From Rhyzopertha dominica (taxonomy: Eukaryota; Arthropoda; Insecta; Coleoptera; Bostrichidae): a stretch of 64,000 bases of DNA. Position 1 is the first letter of the stretch. Each line of letters begins with the position of its first letter. The notes below the pieces were generated by a model. It saw only the letters and a list, made by a program, of their open reading frames with translations. It was not told the origin of the DNA and searched no databases. Location: the NCBI GenBank assembly GCA_025024175.1, contig QCXZ01000064.1, positions 37,903,325 through 37,967,324 on the forward strand, read 5' to 3'. Of the stretch, positions 12,908 through 24,191 are shown piece after piece. The translations under genes were made by a program, and so were the position numbers.

Positions 12908-13070
12908 CAACCCTACCAGTTTGAGTTACTTCATGGCCCGTCTATTCTCGCCTTTCTTTCCAAGTTATCTACCCTGACCATGTCACTTGCAGACGGTTTT
13001 ATTATTTAATATAAAATTATTAGTTGTAGTTATTTTTATGAAATAGTTTAATGGGTCGCTTCAGCTGATT
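12908..13070 (+). pseudogene. Decayed copy of the RPB1 CTD end and 3' UTR
   Basis: CCCTACCAGT, GAGTTACT, TCTATTCTCGCC, TTTCCAAGTTAT and ACCCTGACCA recall heptad codons, and the following stretch (13000-13060) matches the RPB1 3' UTR in order, including ATTTAA and the exact run TATGAAATAGTTTAATGGG also present at 2399-2417. The reading frame is gone. A fragment like the RPB1 poly(A) region (TTATTCTTCAATAAA, 12883-12897) precedes it. This is a partial duplication of the gene end about 10.5 kb downstream, on the same strand, with part of the order changed. Confidence 0.7.
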
Positions 13071-13475
13071 TTGTTATTCGGAATTTACTTTTTAGATGTA
13101 GTGCTTGCAAAATTCATGAAACTTTGCAGTTAAACATCAGACCAAAACATAAGACAAATACTGTTTAAATCTTAACACAAGACCGCACTTATCTGCAAGA
13201 TCCTTACTGAACATTAATTTCATAAGTAATGCTGTGATTTTCTGATTGAGGGTGAGCTAAAACATCGTTTCATAAATTCTGCAACCGATTGTACAGTGAA
13301 ATTTCTAATTCCATCATTCGTTGTAACCATGTAAGTAAATGTTTTAAAATGAACTGAATTATTTTATTTATTGTAATACTTTATAATTCTTGTTTTTTAC
13401 CAAATAAGCAATTTTTTTTATTTGTTCAGCTACTATCAGAAAAAACCTAAATTTAGATTATTAGACACTTTTAAC

Positions 13476-13508
13476 GAGAGAGAGAGAGAAAGAGAGAGGG
13501 AGAGAGAA
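13476..13508. repeat. (GA)n microsatellite
   Basis: Imperfect GA dinucleotide run interrupted by AA and GG. Confidence 0.9.
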
Positions 13509-14729
13509 TATCTAATGAGTTTGCCAATTTTTATCATACTCGGATTATTAACATATCCCAATTTTTTTTAACAACTTCCTCTAAAGCTGCTTTATTGCTT
13601 CTTGCAGTGGAGCTACGATTTTAAGTGATAAAGGAAAACAAAATTAACATAAATTGTACTGGAAACTGCATAAAAATGTTTCAAAATAAAATCTATTGGA
13701 TCGATATTTTTTTAAAATTTAATACAAAATATAAAATTTGGGGTAGTGGCGGTTAAAGAGTTATACCTTAATTATCTGGTACCGACCATAACTTAGCTGG
13801 GGTAAAGCTAACTAGTCACATGAGACCAATGGGACTATTAATAAATTAATTATATTGTTAAAACTTACCTTATCCTTTCTCTTCTGCAATTTTTTGTAGT
13901 CACTTGTGCTTTGGAAAGGATTAGTTCAGGTGCTTGTACACCCTTTGTGGAAGTCAGTTTTATTGCTTATTTTACATTGAGACATATCTCGGTCATGCTT
14001 ATCTAGTTTTAAAATAATTCCAAATCTCACTCTTTATTGGTGGTGGCATTATAGATTCAGGTCTAAACACATTGTGATATATTTGCAAAAACAGAACAAG
14101 TATGTCAGCACTTTTAAGTGCAGCTAGAAGACCAAAAGCTTACTTGGTAGGCTTCCTCACAATTGCTCATTGCAAACTCAAGTGGCGACTTGCACAAACC
14201 ACATTCATAAAACCTAAACATTTATTATTGCAGATATGGATGCACATGACTGTGGATGCAGATGTGAATAACTGCAGCATTCCTAGTCTCATGTGATTAA
14301 AAATTACCTATGGTTTTTGGTAGTTCCATTACTTTTTGCTTTAATACAAAGTATTTACCAGAAAATTAAAAATTGAATTCGATTACTTACACCAATATCA
14401 CAGAACTGAATGAAATTAAGGTAGGTATGGTGACAATTAAGTACAGATAAAATAACAAACAATTTTTTCCTTAACAACCACTTTAATACAAGTCCTTTTG
14501 ACCACCATACAACACTGACAATGAATTGCAGTAAATATGTAACAGATACGACCGAAGTAAAAAACATGATGTTATCCAGTGACTTTGGGCTTATTCTTAC
14601 TCCTTGCTTAACTCTTACATACCACAGCAATATACTAAACTTACATATGCTTCAGCAAAAGGCCGTTGCCAAATTGAAGGGAAAAACTGTTATGAAAGCC
14701 TTGAGATGAAGCAAAGTTATATGAATCTT
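13509..14729. other. Noncoding; right part is the 3' flank of ATP synthase gamma
   Basis: No supported gene. The stretch just left of 14730 should be the minus-strand 3' UTR of ATP synthase gamma. A candidate minus-strand AATAAA lies at about 14219-14224, which would imply a long 3' UTR; I cannot decide the true end. Confidence 0.35.
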
Positions 14730-17700
14730 TTACAGTGCCGATGCTCCGGAAATAATTTCAATCAATTCACGGGTGATCACGGCCTGTCTGGTACGGTTGA
14801 AGGTCAGACTGAGCTTGTCAATCATCTCGCCAGCGTTCTTGCTGGCGTTCTCCATGGCCGTCATCCTGGAAGATTGTTCGCTGCAGGCACTCTCTTTGAG
14901 AGCGTAGTAGATCAAAGCTGACAGGGAGAACTCGATGTAGCTCTGCAGTACTTCGTTATCCAATGAATCGTACACGGACAGCTTGGGGGCAGCCTATTAA
15001 AAGAAGATTTTAAATGTGATGAACTATGTAGTAAAAACACCTAGCTAAATTGTCATTTTCTGATGTACTTATACAGGGTGATCAGTTAAGGCTTGACAGC
15101 GGTTGTATCTTGGAAACTAATCATGCTACAATCTTGCGGTAATTTTTTTTTAACAAATGCAGCCACCTAGATTTCATTTAAAATATTTTGAAGTACGTAA
15201 ATTTGCTGCTAGGTGGCGCTTTTATTAAGACATATCAAAGAATCGTTTCTTTCTCAAAAAGGTTGCAATACAATGTTGGTCTAAAATAAACTCAATGCAA
15301 TCTATGTTTATTTTTTAATAAATTTTGTTTAAACATTTTTTTTCTAGTTGCTATGGCAACAACGATATAAGGGATACGAGTGATGGCTAGTTTTAAAGTT
15401 AATTTTATGTGTTTCAATATACTCATAAATGACTTAGAATTTATAGCTACTTTTTGACAATAGGGGGCGTTAATTATAAAATTTTTATATTTGTTTAAAT
15501 ATCTTGAAAAAATCAAATGCAACCCTATAGACTTTTTTACTAGCTGTTATAGCTCATTAATAAAGCAAGATAAATTTGAAAACCGAAAGTCGATATCTTT
15601 CTTTGTTTCCTGGTTATAGTAAAAAAACTGTGAATCCGTCTTTGGGTTCAGCTATTTTTTTTCCTTAGAATAAAATTAGGTTACATTCAAAAAAAGAAAG
15701 ACTTTTACTCATAAATTACTACTTATTAGGTTAGGTTAGACGGTGATCTTTCCAGCACGGTGCAGATTTTGAGGATCAATGATTATTTTTTAATTCAGAG
15801 TTCACCACCTAAAACAACCCAGGCTCCATTTTCTTTATTTTTTTTAGATATAGCCTTAAGCGAAATGTCAAATTGAAGGTCTTTTTAAACTCTTTAAAAA
15901 TGGCATAGTGAGTGTCCAAAAATATTTGCAGATGCACAAATAAAGTTTTTTGTTGTTTTTTTATCTAACCTCTTATAGTAAATGTTGCTTCATAGTTGCT
16001 GGATGCTGATTTTTGTCTTCTTTGATTTGTGTCATTATCATGTATGCCTCATTTTTACTACTTGTTAATGAAAAACAATAAAACTCATGGTCGCCATTCT
16101 CTGTTAATTATCCTTATAAATTCAATCCCTAACCGTCAGTTAGTGTCAGTAATTTTTTGTTTGGTATTATATTTTTTATATTGGAAACACCAGAGAAAAG
16201 TCGTTATTCATGTGTAAACATGTGACTTTTTTGAGTATAACCTAATTTTATTTAAAAGTAAAACAAATAGCTGAACCAAACGACGGATTTGCAGTTCTTT
16301 TACTATAACCAAGAAACTGAAAGAGATATCGACCTCCGGTTTTAAAATTTATCTTGCTTGATTAATGAGCAATAACATCTAACAAAAAAGTCTATAGGGT
16401 TGCATTTGATTTTTTAAAGATATTTGAACAAATATAAAAATTTTATAATTAACGCCCCCTATTGTCAAACAGTTGCTATAAATTATAAGTTATTTATGAT
16501 TATATTGAAAACCATAAAATTCACTTTAAAACTAGCCATCACTCGTTAAATTCGGTTGAACCATATTTGAGTTATGCCATTCTGAAGATTTGAAACTTCT
16601 ATCCCTCTTATTGTCGGCACAGCAAATACAAAAAAATTCTTCAAACAAAATTTATTAAGAAATAAACATAGATTGCAATGAGTTTATTTTGGACCAACAT
16701 TGTATTGCAACTTTTGGAGAAAGAAACGATTCTTTAATATGTACTTCAAAATATTTTAAATGAAATCTGGGTGGTCAAATTTGTTAAAAAAAAATTTACC
16801 GCAAGATTCTAAGACTATTAGTTTCCAAGATACAGCCGCTGTCCAGCCTTAACTGATTGCCCTGTATACATCATAAGAGTTCTATTGACACTCATATCTC
16901 ACTATAGTAGCTACCTAAAAGACGTTTAAATGTTTTTTAACCCACTTTCTTCCATGCCATACTTAAAGTGGTACAGCTGGTTGTTTTTCAAATAAATTTA
17001 ATTTTTTTAATGGGGCATCCAGTATATTTCTACTTTACTAAATTCATTTCACTCTTACTTATCCAAAAGCATAATACATATAGTCTATATATCGAAGTAA
17101 CTTTTACTTAACTTATATTTCAATAAAATGTATCTATTTCTAAATATAGTCCGATAAGTACAGCCTTGACAAGATGATCTTTCTCGCCTTTACCACTTAT
17201 GTTCCCAGGTATACTAAAAATCGAGAGCCAAAATATATTATTTTTCTATATGAAGGTTTAAAAGCATAAAGTAATAATATGAGTATATATTTATTATAAT
17301 TCAAAGAACTACATATAATTTTAATGAATTGGTCTAATGGTTTGTGAAGATCCTGACGTTTCACCCACAACTGCGGTGGGCATTCTCAAAGGAGAGGTCT
17401 ATGTTTAAGTCTTCTAAATAAAGGCTAACATTCATCAACGTTCCCATATCATGGAAGAAGCTAACTGAGTTTATGGTTTCTAAAGAGTTGCTGTAGATGG
17501 TGAATTTTTGTTTGGACTTTTCAAGAACAGCAAACCAAACATTGTTAAGTTTTAAATCCTCTTTTGTTTTATTAAAATTTTATGGGTGTTTATGGATTTT
17601 TATATCAGCAGAAAAAATATTCCTTCCATATGTAAAGAATGTGACGGATCAGATCGGCAAGCATCTAGAATGTTACAATGTCAGAACAATCTTTAAGTGG

Positions 17701-20700
17701 ACAAGAAAAATTGGGCAGCACTTGATAAGCCCCAAGAACAAACAGAACCCTTTATCAGGAGCTGGATGTATCACATTTCTCGTATCTGCAGTCTTGTATA
17801 CATTGGAACAACAAGAAGAAGTGTCAAAACCCGATTAAGTGTACATAAATGTTGTTGTCGTTTAGGACTAACAGGCAAATCGGCAGTAGAATAGCATGCA
17901 TTAAAATTGGATGAACATTGTACACTTTTTGATAAAACGGTGATTTTGTACACTATGCACCACTATTTTGCGTGCATGCAGAGAAAAGCTATATAAATGC
18001 ATAACCACCCAGATAATTTTAATAAAACAGAGACAGTTTAGCACTTACAGAAGTTTGGTACCCTGTCCAAAAAGAAATTCACTGTCTACAGCAACTACAG
18101 CCATAAACTCAGTTGGCTCCCACCATGACGTAAAAATATCAGATGAATGTCAGCCTTTAATTAGAAGATTTAGATACAGACCTGTCCTTTGAGAATGCAT
18201 ACTGCAATTGTGGGTAAAACGTTAGGATATTTACAGACCATTAGACTACAGCCTAACTTCCTGCATAATGTAACTAATTCATTTAATGTCGGCCCTACAA
18301 GACCACTGTTTACGTATAATTTATTGTAATACATGTGAAGAAAAGTTAATTTAAGATATGTTTTCTTTTTTACACAGGTAAAAGCAGGGGAAATTAAACT
18401 TATGTGTTATGTGCCAGGAAACATGAGTTTAAGAACAAAATAAATAGTACCATTTTATCATACTAAAAAAATAAGTTCTAAAACCTTCAAACATTTTTTC
18501 AAAAGCTATTACCTATACATACAAGCATTAATAAAGATCGGTTAAATTTACAAAACATCCTGTATATAGAAAATGAATTAGTTAGGCAAGATTTGTGTGC
18601 GCCATGAACATGCTCGAAAAAAGATATTGTGACAGCAATATAAATTTTTCTATATCTTACATCGTATAGCCTGCACCCTAAAATCCCAACAAAAATGGTC
18701 TAACCTGTACAGAGATCGGTTCACCTGCATTTAACCAACGGTTATTCTGTCTGTCGTTATCTTGTTGTCTTTCTGTTACATTTGACTAGCAAACCTGCAC
18801 GGATTGTGCCCATTTGTTCAATATTCTAAATAATTGACATTCTACTCTAGTGATAACACATGTAAATTATTATTTCATCAAAATCCATAGATAACGTGAT
18901 TTAGTCATAAAGTCTTATGTAACCACAAGGTAAACTAATAAAACTTGATTTATTATTATAAATAAAATTTTATTCAATCGCTTAGCAGACCTTCTAGGTA
19001 CATTAATCTGTTTGAGTTAATTGCAGCCCACAGCTTAAACTTGCAGAAACAGTAGATCCTTAAAAATTATTTGAATGATCAAAACAATGGGGTACAGTAC
19101 TGTAGTACCTACATGTCAAAAAGATATTGATTTATGGTGCTCAAAATTACTGTGTTGTGTACAGCCCTTATTTTTAACTAAAGACATCCTTAACACTGTG
19201 TCCATAATGGGTATACAAGAGATCTTGCTGCCAAATTTCAAGAAACAAGTACAGTACTCAACGAAAAGAGGACACAATCAAGTATAGTCGATGAAACTGT
19301 ACAAATTGAAATACTTGGTGAATTTGTAATCGCATGTTGTACAATTTTCAAGTATTTGTGTATGACTATAAATTCATTCTCTCGTATTAAGCCACTGCCT
19401 TTTGCATTGTGCATTTCTTCATACTTCTTGCAAATAATTTCCCTCATACCCCTTGCCCCGTCTTATTTGGCTTCACTGTATTAAAAGTACTACTAAGCTA
19501 TCTTCTTCTTTGTTTTGGTGAGGACCCTTAAGTTAATCATTTAACGCCATTTAGTAAACATGGAACAGTGGTCAGAAGCTCATCGTTCATTCATGGTGAC
19601 AAATGTGAGATTATTTCGCAATCAGTTCAATATTCTACGTCATTGGTGGGTACTATTTGTTCCCGCAATTTGTGGGTGCAAAGTTTGAAGAAAATGAAAC
19701 TAATTTAAACTTAAAAGATAAAGGAGCAGTAAAAAGTGTTAGAACACCAGAAAAGATTGATAAGAGTTCAAACTGCCAAACACACAGTAAAAAACGATCT
19801 GGGTTTAAACATGCATTAGCAGTGAATATTAGTGAACCATGGATACGTTANATCTCTCTCTCTCTCTCTCTCTCTCTCAAATAAACGGAATGGCTGATAT
19901 TGGAAACTTGAAAACCCTGTTCAGTTAGATGAGAAACTCTTGCCTAGTCCTAAGGTGAAAGTATGGTGTACATTTTTATCATCTGGGATTATTGGACCAT
20001 TCTTTTTTGAAGACGACTGAGGAAATGCTACAATCGTTACTGCAGTTTGTTACACAGACTTTTTCACAACATTCTTGAGGCAAGTACTGGTCTGATTTCC
20101 AGAGATTATGTGGTTTCAGCAAGATGGTATTATCGGTCATATTGCTTGTATGTCTAGTCCTGCTTTATGGGATCAATATCATATCCAAAAACAGAGACAT
20201 TGTTTAGTTGGCTAGATCACCTGATTTGTCCACATGCTACTTTTTTTCAAGATGCTTCAATAGCAAAGTGTATGTTGAGTGACCGCAAACGTTAGGGGAA
20301 CTATTATTAAACATTCAAGAAGTTGCATGCCTTAAAATGGCTAGTCTAATTTAACAAAAAACTAAAAACATTAATATTAAAATAAAAACTTGTATATGTA
20401 GATACAGCAGTTTCAAATTTTTCCACTGCAGACGCCTTTACCTCCAGTTTTAAACAATTGTTACAAAATATCATTGAAACAAACTTTTTCATGAAATTTG
20501 TAGATTTTCTCAAAAATAAAAGAGTCCTGTGTCAGCTTGTTAGATATGGTTGAAGAACAGCTTTTATCAGCAAGTGGGCCCACGCTATTTAAAAATTTGA
20601 AGATGATGTTGCGTAGCAGAAAAGGTAGAGCAGGTAATTTCCAAATTTCTTTTATTTAAACTCTCCTCCCGAAGTAGTTTTGAATTTGTCACCTTGTACA

Positions 20701-23675
20701 GAAAATGCTTTCTTCTTCTTATGAGAACTACAAACACAAAACTAAAGGGTTAGAGCTACCATATAGCCGAATTAAAAATATTGTTCACAATTACATGCCA
20801 AAGGGTATAGCCGGACAAGCATGCATAAAATGCACCCAAAGGAAATCAAACGCCGAGTAAGCCATTTCAAAACATACAATCAAAAAACAATTTTGGATAG
20901 TTAGCCCTACATTGGATGTTTCTATGATGAGAAGGAATCTGAAGAAATTTATGCAACTACCATAAATTATTCTCAACGAGTGTGATCTTTCTAAACATAA
21001 ATTGACCGGTAAAATTCTTATTAAAAAAAGCTTCATTTTTTACATTTTTTTTGCAATAAAACATGTACTAATGTTAGTATTTTTACTATAGAATAGTCAG
21101 TTGAAGAGCTATTGTTGTGATTTTTTATGATTTTTCATTTGTGGGATTTTAATGGAAAAATTACAAAACAGTTAATTTGTCCTTATAAAATAACATGTCA
21201 CCGACTGACTTACTAATTTATTATCGCTGAGCGTAGACTGTTGAAGATAGACTCAAGAAATTTAGCCAGTAGGCTTCTTTTATAACACCAACACCCACAA
21301 AGGAAAGATTTTTTGAAATTCTACCCCTAAGGGTCTGAAAGTTTGTACAGAAATCTGTCATTTTTTAAGCAAGAAGAATGAAACATTATTTTTAGGCGTT
21401 TGACTTTGACTTTTTTTGAAATAATAAAACCTGTTCCAGTGTTTTTCAAAATTCCACCCTTAAGGAGGTGAAACAGGGGATGAAAATTTGTACAGGAATT
21501 TTGTAAGTTTTGAATTTAGTTTTAAAGGAAGAAACATTATGTATTTGGGCTATCAATTAAAAAACAAAAGTATAAGTGTCTGCGTTTTTTAAGATTCCAT
21601 CTATGGTGAACTATGTATTCAAAATATTGTTTCAAAATTAATACTTACCTACCTATTTAACTCCTGTTTCAGAAATTCAACCTTAAAGGTGTGACAAGGG
21701 GGATGTTGATTTGTATATAGTTTCTGCTATTTTCAAAGTAATATTGAAGTTTTATATTCAGGCCTTTGGTGAGAAAGTAACACATATATGTAGCATTTCA
21801 CTGTTTTTGGAAATAACTCCCTTGAAGGAGTGAAAAGTGGATGAATACGGGATCTTCACTGTCTACCAAGTTGAAATATACACAATATTTGGTTAGAAAT
21901 TACACCCTCATTTGATAACCACCATTTGTTTCAAAATATTTTGATTTCAGTATTTGATATTTGGTATATACAATGTTCTTCTACGTGAACAGAGCCTCAG
22001 GCAATAGTTAGTTTTATATATGACAACTCCTGTGGCCCACTGACACCATATTATACTTATTCAATTCGATATAAAAATTTCTTATTATGAATAGTTGATC
22101 ACCCAATAAAATAGTTTCATCGATTTCATAATATTCTAACTACTTCGCAATTATAATGAATAGAAATAATATTAGAGAGAATATCAGTTAAAACTTACAA
22201 ATGATTGCAAACCTTAAATCGAAAGAATATCACATTGCACATTCAATTTAAGGGTCGCAATCACTTGCTGTAAGCAGTTTTAATATTATACAATGGGTAA
22301 ATTATTTTACTGATTAATGAAATATACATAATAAAAGAAATTTTCATGGTAAGCTGTATAAGTAAGTAAATGAGGTATCAATGGGCCACATAAATTGTCA
22401 TAGTGTATAAAATTTACTNTTTTCGAATTTTAGCACAACTCATTTAAAGTGGTAGCACCTATGTGCTCGATTTAGAGACCATTTGTCTGTCCGTTAATAG
22501 TGAGGTCTCGGCTCCTAACTATTGGATTAACCTCAGGTTTTTGCTAGATTATGGTCTCTAGGAGTGCCCAAACAACTTACGTTTATGGTTTTTGATTAAT
22601 TTCTTTGGCAAGATCCCCCAAATTTAAAAAACTGAAAAAATTAACAATAGCTCTCCAATTGGCTATTCTGTAGTAAAAAAACTAACATAACACTTGAGTT
22701 TTATCACACAAAAAAGATTAAAAAAGTTTTTTGAAAATTATTATTAGATTTATCCGCCAAAAATCAAAAAGTAGTTACATGAATTTTTTCAGATTTTTTT
22801 CATAAAAACTGAAAAAACAAACAATATTACACTTTTCCCCCCTCTCACTCTTCCAAGATGGCAGCTAACAGTTCCAAATTTTGGGAAATTTGTTTTTTGA
22901 CTAAATGCTTTTGAGAAGTTAACTCAACCTTTGATTTCCTTTGGGGGCACTTTATGCATACTTACCCGGATGTACCCTTAATCATTTTGTTAGGCTTACC
23001 TGAACGGCCGACAAGCTAAAAACGGGTAAAAACTTGATGGTATTAGAAACAACAGAGTTGAACTGGTTGTAGATGATCTTTCCTGCACTGTAGTTGTACC
23101 CAGATGTAAAGATGGCATTGGCCAGACGTGCAGCGTCCAGGAATGTTGGTGGCAAACGTCCAACCTCCTTCGCAGCCATTATGATGTTCTTGCCGTACCA
23201 ACGCTGTATAATACCACGGGACTTGTCACCGACGCAAACGACCTTGATGTTGTGTTGATCGTCCTTGGCGAGGTCCCCACGAATAGCACGAAAGACGTTG
23301 GAATGCACAGCACCACACAAGCCTTTGAAAAATTGCATGAACATCTTAGTGTACTTCTCTTTTATAAGACTNACCTCTGTCGGAAGTAATGGCAATGTAC
23401 AGTAACTGGGGCACATCGGGCAACGGAGCGATTTCTGCTTTTTCATAAAAATCCTTAGTGCCTTTGCCGATTGGACGTGTAGCCTTAAGTTCACGCTCCG
23501 CCCTGGTGAACTTCGCAGCTGACACCATCTTCATGGACTGCGTGATCTTCTGGATGTTCTTGACTGACTTCAAACGGATGGAAATGGCCTTTAAGGTGGC
23601 CATGCCACGTTGCTGCTGTTGAGATTGAGCATTTTGGGCCAGGAGCGGCACCAGACTCCCAAAGCGGCCCAACAT
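14730..23675 (-). CDS. ATPsyn-gamma: Mitochondrial ATP synthase gamma subunit (three coding exons)
   Basis: Central rotor shaft of F1Fo ATP synthase, in the mitochondrial matrix. Coding exons on the minus strand are 23675-23375, 23322-23000 and 14993-14730, joined in frame at GT/AG sites (the first donor reads GTNAGT, with an N). The product is 295 residues, about the usual insect length. The N-terminus is a mitochondrial presequence rich in Q, R, L and A, followed by [20 protein letters not shown]. Conserved parts include [30 protein letters not shown] across the first junction, and near the C-terminus [18 protein letters not shown] plus [16 protein letters not shown]. Intron 1 is 52 bp; intron 2 is 8006 bp and full of transposon remains. 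It is divergent from mitochondrial EF-Tu. Identification is certain and the gene looks intact. Confidence 0.96.
15072..16866. mobile_element. 1.8-kb foldback element (long terminal inverted repeats)
   Basis: The two ends are inverted copies over about 590 bp (15072-15660 and 16255-16866), starting TACAGGG and ending CCCTGTA, each flanked by TA. The arms differ by many substitutions and small indels. The ~600-bp centre has no recognisable ORF. TA flanks and TACAGGG ends suggest a nonautonomous Tc1/mariner-type element. It sits in intron 2 of ATP synthase gamma. Confidence 0.8.
17335..18250 (+). mobile_element. Penelope-like element remnant with GIY-YIG domain
   Basis: Between 17630 and 17990 broken frames encode [17 protein letters not shown], then after a shift [17 protein letters not shown] and [11 protein letters not shown], which resemble the linker and GIY-YIG endonuclease of Penelope-like retroelements. 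The RT domain is missing or unrecognisable. Outer sequences at 17335-17400 (ATCCTGACGTTTCACCCACA) and 18176-18250 are inverted copies of each other, in line with the terminal repeats that such elements can carry in inverted orientation. Several frameshifts and stops make it dead. It lies inside intron 2 of ATP synthase gamma. Confidence 0.7.
19555..20345 (+). pseudogene. Mariner/Tc-type transposase pseudogene
   Basis: The 5' part reads [13 protein letters not shown] (from 19560) and [13 protein letters not shown], as in the helix-turn-helix end of insect Tc/mariner-like transposases. Further on, frames interrupted by stops give [32 protein letters not shown], then [14 protein letters not shown], resembling the first two acidic catalytic blocks. 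Many stops and shifts, plus a (TC)n insertion with an N near 19851, show it is inactive. Located in intron 2 of ATP synthase gamma. Confidence 0.72.
19854..19878. repeat. (TC)n microsatellite
   Basis: Perfect TC run next to an N at 19851, inside the transposase pseudogene. Confidence 0.9.
21300..21850. repeat. Degenerate ~140-bp tandem repeat
   Basis: A block like TTCAAAATTCCACCCTTAAG-GAGGTGAAA-GGGGATGAAAATTTGTAC recurs near 21311, 21446, 21672 and 21808, with a weaker copy near 21590. Spacing is about 80-145 bp. Each unit has diverged. No frame is conserved across units. Confidence 0.65.
21860..22980. other. Rest of ATP synthase gamma intron 2, nothing recognised
   Basis: AT-rich intronic sequence with one N at 22420. 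I see no ORF, RNA gene or recognisable repeat. Confidence 0.4.
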
Positions 23676-24191
23676 TTTTGAGAACTATACGAAAAATGCA
23701 TGGTTAAGTCACAGATTATGTAAGAGCACTACTACGGCAACTTTATGCTTAAAATTACTACCGGAATTCTATTTCACGAAAGAATGATAACAAAGTTATT
23801 ATATGTACTTGCAAAAAATTATCGCTTACAGAAATATTCCAAGTTTTACACTAAAAAAACCTATTATATCACACACCACTACTAACCTTGCCACTGTCGA
23901 CGTCCCAAAGTGCAGTTTCGTAGTTTAAGTCTAGAGGTTGCCACTTTTTATTCTAACCAGTGCCATATATTCATTTGACATAAAGCTCAAAAACGCATCC
24001 ATCCATGCTATTTATTACATCTGCAAAATGACAGCTTTTCTTGACATATGCCATTTGACAGACAACAAAACGTCATGCTCATGTCAAAAGTAAAAATTTT
24101 GACATATGACAGTGTTGGAATATAGGTTATGATTATGAACCGCATAAACAACAAACAAGACATAATAATTAGCTATAGAAAATAAAAGAAA
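23676..24191. promoter_or_regulatory. Shared upstream region of ATP synthase gamma and mitochondrial EF-Tu
   Basis: 516 bp separate the two divergent start codons. Both genes encode mitochondrial proteins, so a bidirectional promoter is likely (inference). TGACATATG occurs twice (24042-24050, 24100-24108), and TTTGACA-like motifs recur nearby. I see no TATA box, as expected for housekeeping genes. Confidence 0.5.
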
